DNA from: Gnetum montanum
Taxonomy: Eukaryota; Streptophyta; Gnetopsida; Gnetales; Gnetaceae
DNA length: 64,000 nucleotides
Reading direction: 5' to 3'
Assembly: GCA_015680685.1 (NCBI GenBank)
Contig: MNCI01005835.1
Location: forward strand, 403,173-467,172
Numbering within the stretch: position 1 is the stretch's first letter; each line of letters starts with the position of its first letter. Under the pieces are notes generated by a model. That model had not been told where the DNA came from. It saw nothing but the letters and a program-made list of their open reading frames with translations, and searched no databases. Of this stretch, positions 36,905 through 49,178 are shown piece after piece. Made by a program: the position numbers and the translations under genes.

Positions 36905-37165
36905 TTATTCTAACCACATTTCCACGATTGGGGTGTCGTCGTCCAAACTCTTCAACAACAAATTCCAGGAACGAGCAGTGAGAGTTTGTTAAAGCAGCCA
37001 GCAACTCCATTTGTGTTTGTATTGGTGACAGATTTGGCAGAGTCATTTACTGCATCATGGATTCCAATGCTGGCAATAGCTTTACTTTACACGTGCCATG
37101 TTGTCTTTTCAGCTTTCATTGCCCATTATTTTAGAATCTCGGTGACCAGAGAGGATAAAAACCAC
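36905..37165 (-). pseudogene. internally deleted copy of the cysteine-rich gene
   Basis: On the minus strand the segment 37160-37025 matches the upstream exon region of the copy at 40125-39995, including an ATGGGCA-TGAAAGCTG stretch. At about 36975-36920 it jumps to the very end of the gene: FLEFVVEEF, then after a one-base shift DDDTPIVEM, compared with the ending DHDAPLVEM of the gene at 20597-21226. The whole Cys-rich core is missing and the stop TGA has become TGG. It is a deletion relic. Confidence 0.6.
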
Positions 37166-39529
37166 AAGGATTATATTCAGTACAAACCGCCATTGCCTTG
37201 GTAACGCGTGCACGAAGTTATCCTGGAAACGAGTCATTTAATTATGATTTTAGGCCACGTTGATGGCGAAAAGTGCTTCTTCTCTCAACTGTTCAGAGAC
37301 GTAGGGGCAAAAAGTTCGGCTTCCAAGTGCAGTACTGCACCGCGAACCAAATCATGACCATCAAACCAGACTTTTGGCCCCATTTCAGATTTGCAGTTTG
37401 CTTTCGCCATGTACTGACAAAAAGGTTTTTAAAAACAATTGATATGAACAACAGAAGTTTTGAACCGTGTTTATCCTAGCATCCCTTGTCTTCATTTAAT
37501 AGGTGATAGGTTTATGTGAAAAGTATGTTTTGAAGAAAATTTGTATTCTTACCTTAGATTGTTTGGGAAAAACTTCAAAAATTCCAGGCTAGATTGTAAG
37601 TTCACCACAAATATTTACATGAAAATTATATCTGTATAAAGGCATACAACCACAGTGGGTTCGCTGGTGAACTGCCTGTAGAAATCTCCTTTCTTAGTAG
37701 AAAAGATGTCCTCGCTACTTATTTTTACAAGGACAGTTGATTGTTTTATATTATCGTTTCATATAATTCCATCAGCCAAGTTGCTGTTTATTTGAGAGGT
37801 AAATATAGTAGATTCTTAAAATCCCCTTCCACGAAATTAGTTATGTGTAATATCGGCCATTCTCGTAAATAAATGTACTAAATTACTTTGACCACAGGGC
37901 AACCAGGCGTGCATCTGGTATGCAAGGGCTGGCTGTACCGGCATAGGAAATTACTATCGGGTAAAAATTAAACCAATTACGAGTCCAGTTCACACAATTG
38001 AAACGGGAAGTCACTATTTCAAAGAAAACTGAATTGCTTATTGTTAGGCAGAAATCGTCACTCGTCTTAAACTAGAGTTCAGACTCCATTAGTGTTTTGC
38101 GTGAGCTCCCAAAAATTTCCTCATTTCCTCCAAAATTTTCTGGTTCTCTACGTTCCAAATTTTCTGGTTTCCAAATACCTAAACGATCTTGCTCCTACAA
38201 AAATTTCATCGTTTCCTCGAAAATCTTTTCCACGTTCCAAATTTTCTGATTCCCGTCGTTCAAGTACCTAAACGAGTTCCCATTCTCATTCACTCGCCGA
38301 AACTTTGTCACTTGTATATTTAAAAAATTTTATTCATGTTCAAATAATACATTTGGTACTAAAAATGATATAAAGTTAATGATAAAAAATTACACCGACC
38401 AACAATGACTTTATAGAAATAAATAATAATTACAAAAACTTATATGGATAATAAAATAAGTGCTTACACTAACAATTTTTCTATATCTAGACCAGTAAAT
38501 TACAATTTTATTATATTTTAAAAAATGTGATTTCATTCAATTTCAATTTTAACAATACAGTATTTATATAGATTCTCATTAAAATCTTAAAAAAGTCTAA
38601 AGAAGAACTTTTTATACCTTAATTATTTTTTCAAATCACATCCCAAATGCAACTAGCTTCCCTCCCGTGAAATAGCCTTGATTCCAAAAACTTGTTTTTG
38701 TACACCTCCCACTAAAGTTTGTTTAGTACACACTCCCACATTCCTGCATTCCCAACTAATATAGAACCTAGGACCCCACAATCTCAAAATTGTGCTTCGA
38801 GTGTTTAATTTACACTTTGTTCTAGCAGGGTACAACAGCTTTTCCTCCAAGTTAGCAAATATTATATACAAAAAGTCGTAGTGGTTCATCTTCGCAGCAT
38901 CCTATCCTAAAAAAAAAAAGCCTTAAAATTAGGATAAATCCAGTTTAACGGTAACTAAAACATAGGCTGAACCCTTCCCGAAAAATTGAACTTGTGACTT
39001 AGAAAACGCACACTATCGGGTCCCCCTTAATCAAGGACTCTGCGTTGCCGAATTTCTCTTATACGCGAAAATGGCTGTCAGCAATGTTACGACTAAGAAA
39101 CCGAGCAAGAGCAACCGCTTGAGTTTGGATGAAACAGAACCATCCATATGTCAATAATAACCATACGTGTAAGAATTTACCAGAAAGAAAAACAAAACGA
39201 CAAGCTTTGTCTTCTTCACCGCGACGATCCACCATATTGTCATTTCTTAGTTGTTAATTACAAAAAGCCGGTTTCTAACATTAACATAACATCTATAGCT
39301 TCCCCCAAAATGACACTCTTCAAAATTTCCCCAGACACTGCTGTACAAAAGATCTAGGATGAAGTATGAACTACAGTAGTTATACAAAAAGTACCGAGCC
39401 AAGCAAAGTAGCATGCAACTCCGTAGTTACAAAATAGGAAGCTGCTTACATCGTAATTGCAAGCAGAACTGCCACCACAGTATAATCCCTTTGTAATATA
39501 CAGCAAACAAGGAAGATAGCATAGTCTGT
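37166..39529. other. unique sequence, no gene assigned
   Basis: Short ORFs without recognisable domains. It includes a diverged tandem duplication at 38110-38280 and AT-rich stretches at 38300-38640. Confidence 0.5.
38110..38280. repeat. diverged tandem duplication, unit about 89 bp
   Basis: The series aaaaatttc-tc-tttcctc, acgttccaaattttctg, and ta-cctaaacga occurs twice in the same order. Confidence 0.6.
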
Positions 39530-40091
39530 TCACATTTCCACGACCGAAATGTCATAGCCCAACTTTTCAACGACAAATTCCAAAAACCTCCACTCGGCAG
39601 GATGACGGCGGTATTCATAGTAACCATTTGAAGCATTGGCTACACCTTCATGAAACCTGCGAGCACACCGCTTAGGAGATGCAGAGTCGGAATCAGAGGA
39701 ATCAGTGAGCTGCATTCAGCCCTTGTAATTCCATTTGCACAGATAAAAGCAACACGTGGTGAGCCTCTTCACCATTTTGTTGCAGCGTCGGCAAAAGCAA
39801 TCGCAGCTATCAACAGCCAAGTTACAGGTGCCGTAATTTCCTTTATTATTATTATTATCGGCCAGTGGCGTATCGATCTCTCTGTCAAATGCAGGGCAAG
39901 AGGGCGTTGCACATAATGGTAACACGGACTGAGATAGTTTCTTATAGCTTGAAGAAGCCAAGGAGCAAGCTTATCGGTGATGGCGATTGATTTTTTTTTG
40001 CAGAGTCATTAAGTGCATCATGGATACGAATCGTTTCGTGCGAGTCATAAATTAATGCTCGTCATACGTCTTTCCAGCTTTCGCTGCCCAT
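39530..40091 (-). pseudogene. second copy of the cysteine-rich gene, with an in-frame stop
   Basis: The minus strand 39961-39530 reads CATPSCPAF, an Asn run (ADNNNNKGNYGTCN), CDCFCRRCNKMVKRLTTC-x4-CKWNYKG, then TGA, and in the same frame DSSDSDSASPKR, GVANASNGYYEY and PAEWRFLEFVVEKL, ending SVVEM. All metal-site Cys pairs of the gene at 20597 are kept apart from the first Cys. A candidate first exon, ATGGGCAGCGAAAGCTGG (40091-40068), is followed by a good donor GTATGA, but no acceptor gives a clean join. One nonsense codon (39716 region) sits exactly between the Cys domain and the acidic linker. It is either a young pseudogene or a gene whose exon structure I have not resolved. Confidence 0.55.
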
Positions 40092-40125
40092 TATCTTAAA
40101 CTCTTGAGTCGACGAGGTGAGATTC

Positions 40126-41250
40126 CTTCTTCTTCTGCAGATTTTCGTCTTTAGTTACCCTGTGTTCCAGTCATTATCTAACAACGATTTTATATCAGCA
40201 CGGCCAACCGAAGCAGAGGTCATATTCGAAGTGACCTCGTATGTTTGATATGAAAAGGTCGTTTGTGAGCGCCCTTCGGTTATCCTCCTCCTCCATGATT
40301 AAATTATCCATACCGCGTAAGCATGTGTTTTAATCTTGAAAAAGAAAGCAACAGCATCCTACAATTTTGGATTGAGCTTCTAGGACTTTCAACCTACAAT
40401 TTTGGATTGAGCTTCTAGGACTTTCAACACATTTTTTGCCACATGTGGACATTCTCACTTTGAAGATCAACAAGGTTATTGAAATGGAATCTTTCTTCTA
40501 GTTTTTGTTCAAGGCCAACTTATTAGGTATGTGTAAAAATTGATATGCAAAAATGAAGACCAAATTCCTTAGAGTTTAAAATAAAAGAAAAGACATTTGT
40601 GCAAAGAATTTCATATTGTACACTACCAAATCAATGCTACTACTACCATGATCATAATCATAGAAGAGCTCAATGTCCTAAGCTATTGGCTAAGCTTGAA
40701 GTTGAGCAACTTTTAGTTAAAAAAAAAAAATGCTAAAGAGTTAGAAGAGAACAAAAATTTGTATAAGAAGAAATCAATAATGCTGGGTTAATTTTCATAA
40801 ATATTTCATTCAACCCTAATAAGGAAGGTATTTTTTTTCGGAAAAAGGTCGAGAGAATATATTCCAAAAAATAAGAGCTACACAGGCGCGTAGCGCGGAC
40901 CAGAGACCGCTGGCCCCACACCAACCAAGACAGAAACCGCAGAAAGACAGAAATGACCCCCTGAAGGGCCTAACCCTCCCCCCGCCATAGGCATCCCTGC
41001 AGGCAGGCAGGCACCCGTGCACCACAATCACCGCTGGCATCACCGCCGGCGGGCAAAAAGCCCCAATCCCGAACCCTTACACAAAGCCACAGACCAAGCC
41101 TGCCAACCCCAGAGCCCTCCAGGAGAGCACCTTCATGGTGATACGACCGAACGTTCGTAAACCTCCCGGAGTGTGGGTTGCACTACCAAATCGACATACA
41201 GTTGCGCGGTCTTGTGCCGGGTGTGGCTGCTTTCAGGGCGACCCGCCTTG
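40126..41250. other. unassigned sequence with a 35-bp tandem duplication and a GC-rich block
   Basis: cctacaattttggattgagc and 15 further bases occur at 40358 and 40393. From about 40880 to 41250 the sequence turns GC-rich. This block is continuous with the LINE at 47957 once element D is removed and may be the 5' region of that LINE, but I see no clear protein. Confidence 0.45.
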
Positions 41251-41255
41251 GGCGC
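41251..41255. repeat. target-site duplication of element D (left)
   Basis: GGCGC, identical to 47952-47956. Confidence 0.9.
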
Positions 41256-42088
41256 TGTTGATGCGTAAATTTTGGACACGCGAACACCTGTGAAAACTCG
41301 TTTTAGGAGACTATTGCCTAGGGCACCTCCCGCATGGGTACGGAAACCCGAGAATAGTCTCAGCTGGAAAGGGCTATGTGACAAACAATAATAACAATAT
41401 TTTAAACAAAATATCAGAATAAAAGCTTAGATTTAATTTAGTATTTAAATACTTCAATTTGATTTAATATTGCAAACTTAAAATAGTTTGTGCAATTTGC
41501 AAAATGATAAATAATTCAAAAGTTAAATTTCGTATGTCCTGCTGTTGCTGAAGCAATTGCGAATGAGGATCAGGATCTAGCGCGAGATAGAAGTCGTCCT
41601 GGGCGTAGTAGCAGGGCAAGGTCTGCGTGTTGCAGCCGTGGGAAGAAGACTGTGAGCTGCCGACACCACGAGGAATGCAAGCATTCGAGCCGCTGGAAAT
41701 GTAAGGGTGCACAGCGGCGACGGTGAGAAAACCAGCAGCAGCGGGTAGAGAAAACCAGCAGCGGCGGTGAGGAAACCAGCAGCGGTGGTGGAGGAAACCA
41801 GCAGCGGCAGGTAGAGAAAACCAGCTGCGGCGGTCAAGGTGTCTGCGTCACAAGGCCGCGGACGAGTTCCTCTGCTTTCGCGGCGAAAGTAGCAGACGAC
41901 GTGCAACTTCTCTGCGTAACGTAACACAGAGCTTTCACTCTGCCAGAACTTGCAGGCAGAGGAGACGAACGAAATGAAAACGAGCACGACGGCGCCGAAT
42001 CCTTAAAACGCGGTGATCGCATCAGCTCACGTCCGCGCTACGCCCAAACTCGGCCCTATGCCTAGCATGGGTGAGGTTGGCCTCAACA
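41256..42088 (-). repeat. 3' LTR of element D (short, internally deleted)
   Basis: 833 bp. It matches the right LTR up to ccgcgct at about 42040 and again from ggccctatgcc. About 685 bp present in the right LTR, including the TATA region, are missing here. It contains a minisatellite of gaaaaccagcagcggcgg-like units at 41725-41835. Confidence 0.88.
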
Positions 42089-43149
42089 CTTAGCCCCCAA
42101 ACTACAGATTGCATGCAAGTGCAAGGATTAGAAAATTTTAAATGAAAATGCAAATGGTGGGGAAAACAAAACAGCATAAAATGAGAAATGCAAACTTGAA
42201 AATAAACTATAATGTTCTAAACATGATCAAAATAACCAAATAATCAAAAGAGACACTGACATAGGCCATCTAAACAACCATTAAAATCTAATTTATTGGT
42301 ATTTTGACTAAGATCTATAGATATATATGTGTAATTAAATATGTATATATATATATATATAATTAAGCTCTCGTTTTCAATATTCTCCTAAGGTAACAGT
42401 AAAAGTATGCAGACTATTTTGAGCAAGTGACTTATACAAAACTTAATGAGGAGGANNNNNNNNNNNNNNNNNNNNNNNNNNNNNNNNNNNNNNNNNNNNN
42501 NNNNNNNNNNNNNNNNNNNNNNNNNNNNNNNNNNNNNNNNNNNNNNNNNNNNNNNNNNNNNNNNNNNNNNNNNNNNNNNNNNNNNNNNNNNNNNNNNNNN
42601 NNNNNNNNNNNNNNNNNNNNNNNNNNNNNNNNNNNNNNNNNNNNNNNNNNNNNNNNNNNNNNNNNNNNNNNNNNNNNNNNNNNNNNNNNNNNNNNNNNNN
42701 NNNNNNNNNNNNNNNNNNNNNNNNNNNNNNNNNNNNNNNNNNNNNNNNNNNNNNNNNNNNNNNNNNNNNNNNNNNNNNNNNNNNNNNNNNNNNNNNATCA
42801 TGATGATAGCATGATAAGTTTGTATAAATCAAATGCTCCATAATCAAACATAACAAATAAACTGAAACCTTGGAATCAATCGAAAAGATTTTTAGTATAA
42901 AATATAGAGTGGATTTTATAGCATTATATCATAGTAATAGTAAATTATATCATACCTGCATTATTTTTCAATGATGTTAAGATGACCCAATATTAAGTAA
43001 CTCAAATGACCAATGATTATTAAAATCATATGAAGAACACAATAATCAAAATAATATGCTAAGAAAGAAATGATGGAAATGTAAGCAAAATATGAAAATG
43101 CAATAATATACATATGAAATGGAATGAAAAAGGGGAAGGAAACATGCAA
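42089..43149 (-). other. 3' non-coding part of element D with assembly gap
   Basis: Very AT-rich, with an (AT)n run at 42345-42362 and 341 Ns at 42456-42796. No coding sequence is visible; ORFs through the Ns are artefacts. Confidence 0.7.
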
Positions 43150-43914
43150 TTAAGAATCTACCAGATGCCCACGTGGGGTACCTGAGTAGAAATGTTTCAA
43201 ATGAAATGCATTAAAATTCCTATTCAACCTATATCCTTGCAAATCAGCAATCTTAAACACATTTGGGGCAGTGATGTCTACAATTTGGAATGGGCCTGAC
43301 CACATAGGTGAAAACTTAGTTTGAGGGCCAGTCTGACCAGACGCTCTATCTCTTTTGAGGACTAGATCACCTACTTGAAAATTTTTAGCAGCATATTTTT
43401 TATCGAACCATCTCTTGACAATTTGTTGATGCTTAAGATTATGAAAATCAGGACCTACTTTTACCTTGCTTGATCGTTTTCTATAAAGTTTTTCCTTAAT
43501 ATAAGTTTTAATGATAGGTCTAGGTCTTGGTGGGTCATCAGATATAGCTTTTCTAGGAGAATGTTTCATGGATGTATTGTTAAAATTTAGCACACCTTCA
43601 AATGTTTTAAGAGGTAAGGTCTTATTTATATCTTTGTCTTCCCCTAAAGGTGGTGGATCACTTAGACAAAATCCATCGTGTTGTTGATAAGGTAAGGTGT
43701 CTCCATAGTTTTCTTCACCTTCTCTAGAACTTTGATAGGATTTGATGGGGTCTGCATAAGAGATAGGACTTTTTGTAGTTCCACTTACATAGTCATTTTC
43801 AACATGTTCACTACACTCAACCTCAATAACCCCAACATAAAGATTAGCATTTCGATCTTCCAAAGATTGATTTTGTTGATCCAAGTTTGTTACTACTTGT
43901 TTGTAGAAGGGTTC
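43150..43914 (-). pseudogene. integrase C-terminal domain of element D
   Basis: In the same frame as gag-protease, after a stop at 43917-43915, come an acidic linker and then WFDKKYAAKNFQVGDLVLKR, the GPFQIVDI motif and FNAFHLKHFY at the end. This is the DNA-binding tail of a Ty3/gypsy integrase. Its catalytic core, the RT and the RNase H that should precede it are missing, so protease runs nearly straight into this tail. The last codons lie just before the non-coding 3' part. Confidence 0.75.
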
Positions 43915-46032
43915 TTAGGGTATAGTCATGTATTCAGATTTTCCTTTGATAGGGATTAATAATTTCGAGAAGAAGCCCCCAAACTTAGCTCCAAAAGTTC
44001 TAGATAAAAGCACACCATATATGGGTTTCATGTCAACTACTAGGATGTCTGTATAACATGTAAATGTAGGGTATTTCTTAAGTTGTACTTTTACTCCTTT
44101 TAATAACCCTACTACAGGTACGCTAGATCCATCAAGTTGAATTACACTTTTAGTTTGTGGTATCATTTTTGCTCCTAAGGTGTTACAAATGTCAAGAGGC
44201 ATAACACTAACAGTTGCACCTGAATCCATTAAACAGTTATGGACATTCTTTCCTGAAATAATCAAAGTGGTTAGAAAAGGGGGATGATCCTTTTTTCTAG
44301 ACATAGAATTATCCATGTTTTGTACCAGTAACGTGTTAGGACTTTCTGCAAAGTGAACATGCCTTTCGGGAATTGGGGACTTTTCTCTTTGGGCTACAGG
44401 TATATGAACCATATCCCGGATTGCTTCTTTCATTTCGTTAAAGTGTAGAAGGTCATACATCGAAATGTTGGCTTTCACTCTTTTTAAGTCCTCAACCAAA
44501 TCATAATTCTTAGGTTCATCTTTGGCTTCTTGTTGAGATGGAACTCTCCTAAGTACAGATGGGGGGTTTGGTTGTTGTGGGGCAATTACTTGGGATGACC
44601 CAGATTGATTGTTTCCATTGTTTTGACTAGGAACTCTTTTGTTTGGAGGTGTATAGAAATTGTTTCTAGTTTGTCGTTGTGTAGCATTCATAATGTCACT
44701 GATTTTACGGTAGCGAGTGTTGTGTGGGTTAGGGTCGCCTACCATGACTTGTTCTAATGAGGAAACCTCTTCATTTTCTGTCTCATGAGGTACATCAAGA
44801 ACCATGATAGGGGCTTTTCCATTTTGTTGCCCTTGGGTATTGTCACCATACAATGCCATGAATTGAGGACAAGTCTTTTCAGAATGTTGCCTCGTATTAT
44901 GAAGACGACAATAATCATCATTGATTGATGCACTTGGTTGTCCTGGTTGTATAGGGCTTTTACTATTGTTTCTCTTTAACTCAACTACTTCATTGGATAG
45001 TTTTTGTAGTGAAGTAAGTATTTGGGTCATCTGATTTTGAGTTTGGGTTGGTGGTTCAACAGAATTTGATGTCCCATTTGGGTTTATGATGGATTGAATC
45101 AAGGCTTTTGAGTCGTCATCATTCAGACCAGTGTTGGATGGTAAGAATGAAGTGGACATGGGGCCTTGTGAGTAATTACTTAAAGGTGGAGTTGATTGAA
45201 AAGGAGAAACAACTTGAGGCATAACATTAGATGTTTGGAAACTTGGTAGGAGTGGGTTTGATTGCATCGGGTTGCTAACACTCATCATCCCAAATTGGGT
45301 TTGGATGCTGTTCATAAGGGTTATTTGCTCTAATTCTATAGCTTTTGACATTGCGCCTTATATTTCCATTATGTTGGGATCAGATTTGATAGCATAAGCA
45401 AAGAATGGATCGATGGTAGAGAAATAGAAGTTGAGAATACCATCTAGTTGTGGTCGCATCTCATTTGGCACATAGGCAAGTTGATGGAGCAATCTAAGAT
45501 TATAATCCCTAATGTTTTCCCCGGGTAACTTTCTTAGGCTGGTAAAATTGCTTGATGCGATGGCAGGGCTTGTAAATTTGTCAAATTGATTCAAAAACTT
45601 GTTTTTGAATTCTTGCCATGTGTTGATAGAGGCATCAGGAAGCATTAAGAACCATTGGGTTCCTTTGGTCCTAAATGTCGTTACGAACACTCTGCATGCC
45701 ACATCGTTATGTATAATGTTGTGGATCCCTAATAAAGTTTCAAAACATTGTATGTGTTGACGTGCATCATTCGTAAGGCTTGAAGGATCGAAGAACAAGT
45801 TTATGTTTTGAAGGGACTTTGGTATGTTATGGTAGTTGTGAAAGTTAAAAGGGTTCCTTACTAAGGGAGCCGGGGGTTGATGGGCTGTCATCTTAGTTTG
45901 AGGTTTCTTAGGAATTGAATTTGGAAAAAGTGAAGCTCGTTCTTTTCTCAAAGTAGATTGACGAGTAGCTGGTTGACTAGGGGTAGGAGTATGAGTTCTT
46001 TGTTGAGATACTCCGTAAGAAAAGTCACTCAT
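43915..46032 (-). pseudogene. gag-protease of element D (one in-frame stop)
   Basis: Starts at ATG 46032. A gag domain with TQWFLMLPDASINTWQEF and a nucleic-acid-binding knuckle of CX2HX4HX4C form (CRLHNTRQHSEKTC, about 44910) is followed by a Gln/Asn/Pro-rich spacer and a retroviral-type aspartic protease with MDSGATVSVMPL (about 44228-44193) and GVLLSRTFGAK. A TAA at 45360-45358 interrupts the frame once, then GAMSKAIE continues in frame. It ends at 43915. Gag builds the particle and protease cuts the polyprotein; this copy would need readthrough or a helper. Confidence 0.82.
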
Positions 46033-46433
46033 AAAATGAAAAATAACAAGAAATGTAAAATGCTAATAAACTGTGAAAATTAAAGAAAATAAAAAAAACA
46101 TTTGAATGCTATATATATATATTTTTTTAAAAAAAAAAATTGAAAGTAAAATTGAAATTGTAAAATTTCAGAAAATTAAATAAGAAGTAAAATAATTTAA
46201 ACCACCTAAATTAAATTTCAGAAAAACAAATTAAAAGGATTGCTAGAATATAAATTTGGAAATTTTGAAAATTTGAAATTTAAAATAGAGCAGTAAAATA
46301 GAAAATAGGGAGACAAAAATTGAATAGACAGTAATAAGAAATATGATAATTTATATTTTTTTAAAGAAAAAGAAACAAAAAAGGAAAATGAAGAAAAGGT
46401 TGAGAAACTGCCCTCCTTCTAGCGCCAAAAAGG
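46033..46433 (-). other. 5' leader and PBS-like site of element D
   Basis: An A-rich untranslated leader between the 5' LTR and gag. Near the LTR is cttctagcgccaaaa (46416-46430), three bases from the LTR edge, ending in the cca expected of a tRNA 3' end. I do not assign the tRNA. Confidence 0.6.
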
Positions 46434-47951
46434 TGTTGATGCGTAAATTTTGGACATGCGAACACCTGTGAAAACTCGTTTTAGGAGACTATTGCCTAGG
46501 GCGCCTCCCACGTGGGTACGGAAACCCGGGAATAGTCTCAGCTGGAAAGGGCTATGTGACAAACAATAATAACAATATTTTAAACAAAATATCAGAATAA
46601 AAGCTTAGATTTAATTTAATATTTAAATACTTCAATTTGATTTAATATTGGAAACTTAAAATAGTTTGTGCAATTTGCAAAATGATAAATAATTCAAAAG
46701 TTAAATTTCGTATGTCCTGCTGTTGCTGAAGCAGTTGCGAATGAGGATCAGGATCTAGCCCGAGGCAGAAGTCGTCCTGGGCATAGTAGTGGGGCAGGGT
46801 CTGCGTGTTGCAGCCGTGGGAAGAAGACTGTGAGCTGCCAATGCCACGGGAAATGCAAGCATTCGAGCCGCTGGAAATGTAAGGGTGCGCAGCAGCGGCG
46901 GTGAGAAAACCAGCAACGGCGAGTAGAGAAAACCAGCAGCAGTGGTGAGGAACCCATCAGCGGCGGTGAAGGAAACCAGCAGCGGCGAGTAGAGAAAACC
47001 AGCGGCGGCGGTTAAGGTGTCTGCGTCACAAGGCCGCGGACGAGTTCCTCTGCTTTCGCGGCGAAAGCAGCGGACGGCGTGCAACTTCTCTGCGTAACGT
47101 AACACAGAGCTTTCACTCTGCCAGAACTTGCAGGCAGAGGAGACGAACGAAATGAAAACGAGCACGACGGCGCCGAATCCTTAAAACGCGGTGATCGCAT
47201 CAGCTCACGTCCGCGCTCGCACGCGGCCGAAGGTGCGGTTGCGGCTATGGTCGCGGCCGTAGTTAAACAGAGGGTGCGGAAGGAGCGCAACAGAACAAAT
47301 CTGGCTTGCGGGAGAAGCGTCGGAACGGATGGTTGTGCGGGCTACATCGGGACAGATGGCGCTGCGCGGCGGCAGACGAATAGACAGCGCTCCGCGGCGG
47401 CGGACGAACAGATGGCACTGCGAGGCAGACAGAGAGGCGTCGCAGTTTCGCGTGTGGCCAGGGCTGTGGACAGCAGCAAAACAGGAAACTACGGGCGCTT
47501 CTTCTTCTGGTGCGGCTGCTAGGAAGGGTCAGGTCTGCGCGCTCAGAACTGCGCCGATCTAGCGGCGAAGGACCGGATCTGCCTCTTCAAAAGCCTCCTC
47601 AAAGAAGCCCGTTGTGAAAATCTATCTTCTGTCCCCTCATTTATAGCAGCGGAGGCGGAGGTGAAAACCTAACCCTAATTGCTGCCACCTTTTCCACGTA
47701 AACCACGAGCCACCTAAAAATAAAACACAAGAGATTAAGCCTTAAATTTATGTTTATTTTATTTTTTAAAATCTGTTTTTTGTTTTACGGGCCAACAAAG
47801 CCCACCAGCACATGGACAATGGCCATGTGCAAGCTCATGGTGCTCTATTTTTTAGATTTTAGATTTTATATTTTTTTATTTTATATATTTTTTAAATTAA
47901 ACTCGTATAAACAAGGCCCTATGCCTAGCATGGGTGAGGTTGGCCTCAACA
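46434..47951 (-). repeat. 5' LTR of element D (full length)
   Basis: 1,518 bp, TGTTGATGCG...CTCAACA on the plus strand. The minus-strand promoter is a TATAAATG at 47645-47638. Downstream (47010-46880) is a minisatellite of aaccagcagcggcgg-type units that also gives a spurious 136-codon ORF present in both LTRs. Confidence 0.88.
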
Positions 47952-47956
47952 GGCGC

Positions 47957-49173
47957 CTGCAGGGAGAAGGTATTGAAAATATGAACATTGACGACATTGA
48001 TACTACATCTTGAAAGAATTCTTAGAATCAATAAGGAAATCATGATGGGAATGCAAGTGGTTGGGAGCAAGTTACTAGTAATATACTTCAACTACTTGCG
48101 ATCATTCTTTCTTGAGTGACTTTCTTAAAGGGCAACAAGCTCAATGAGTTATAATAAGTGATTTAAATTCCCTTGTTAGAACGTCAAGTACTCATCACCC
48201 TTTAATGAATAGTTTCAAATGTAAAAAAATTTTTTAAGGCTTTAGTTGTATATAGAGATCTTGTCTCATTTACACATATTTAATGAATTTTCTCTCTTGA
48301 AATGGGATGGGACTCTTGAACTTCAAAGAAGATATGTAGTTTGGATCATATTCATGAAAATTATTTGGATTTTGTTTTTCTTTCAAAGATTTACTCTTTA
48401 AAATTGTTATAAGTGTATTTTTCTTCATAGTTATTGTGTCTCCTCAACTCGTAAGAATGAAAAAGGTAGATTTATGGTCCTTCTTCACAATAAATGGAAA
48501 AGGTTTGTTAGTGATCAAGGTAGTGACAGTTTGGATAATTGTAACTAGATTCAACTTCAATATGTGAATGATGGGCTTTATTTCTGTTTATTCTCCTATA
48601 ATCTTAATAATAAAAGATTGCTTTGGAACTTATTGTCTTACAACTTGCCTATAGCCACTAGCATTATTACAAGGGACTTTAATATGATTGAGAATCCAAA
48701 AAATAAGAGTCATGGAGGAAGAGAAGGCTTAGATAAGAGTGAACTCCATTTTTGAATGTAGCTTAAGAACAAGTTAAATTTACATGAACCTAATCAAAAT
48801 TATCTTTTTATCCAACCCTTGTAATTGGTTTCTTTGGAATAATGCCAAACAAGGGGTTTCTTACATTACTTATAGATTAAATTAAACTCTCCTAAAATTT
48901 AGTATTATTCTAAGATTTTTAGCAATGAAGATAATATTCATCTATAGTATCTATCCTTTTAATTATTCTATTTTATGCAATGCCACTCTTCTTTCTAAGG
49001 CCTTACAATAATTGCATGATAATAAAGCCCCTAGAATAGAAGGTCTTTCTACCTAAATTTTTAAGAAATATTGTAAGATATTATTTATATGTTTATGAGG
49101 GTCTTCATAAATGCTTCTTTGACAAAGCTATCAAAGTTGGTATTATTAAACTTTTGCCAAAATAGGAGACAAC
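47957..49173 (+). pseudogene. plant L1-type LINE, endonuclease part (5' section)
   Basis: In plus-strand frames near 48500-48760: a VSDQGSDSLDNC-like block, then GLYFCL-YSPNN, NKRLLWNLLSYNLP, ITRDFNMIENPKNKSHGGREGL. This is the endonuclease signature of plant L1 elements (GDFNM-E-P-DKSGG). Near 48810-48900 are remains of the WNNAKQG-RLDR block. Stops and shifts are many. The LINE was split by element D at its 5' side, by element B at 49174, and resumes at 55399. Confidence 0.78.
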
Positions 49174-49178
49174 ACTAA
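49174..49178. repeat. target-site duplication of element B (left)
   Basis: ACTAA, identical to 55394-55398. Confidence 0.9.

Larger units (their letters stand above)
41256..47951 (-). mobile_element. element D: Ty3/gypsy-type LTR element with deleted pol
   Basis: Minus-strand element with LTRs bounded TGTTGA...CAACA, a PBS-like site, gag-protease, an integrase C-terminal tail, a purine-rich tract (reverse of ttagcccccaaac at 42089-42101) and GGCGC target duplications. RT, RNase H and the integrase core are absent. An assembly gap (42456-42796) lies in the non-coding 3' part. It is unrelated to the tRNA-Asp group in LTR sequence and is GC-rich in its LTRs. It sits in the 5' region of a LINE. 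Confidence 0.87.

Noticed and set aside
41577-41987. 136-codon minus-strand ORF, repeated at 46755-47165
   Set aside because: It lies in both LTRs of element D and its repeats reflect a GC-rich minisatellite. Presence twice is due to LTR duplication, not gene conservation.
42388-42856. ORFs crossing the second N block
   Set aside because: Artefacts of open reading through Ns.
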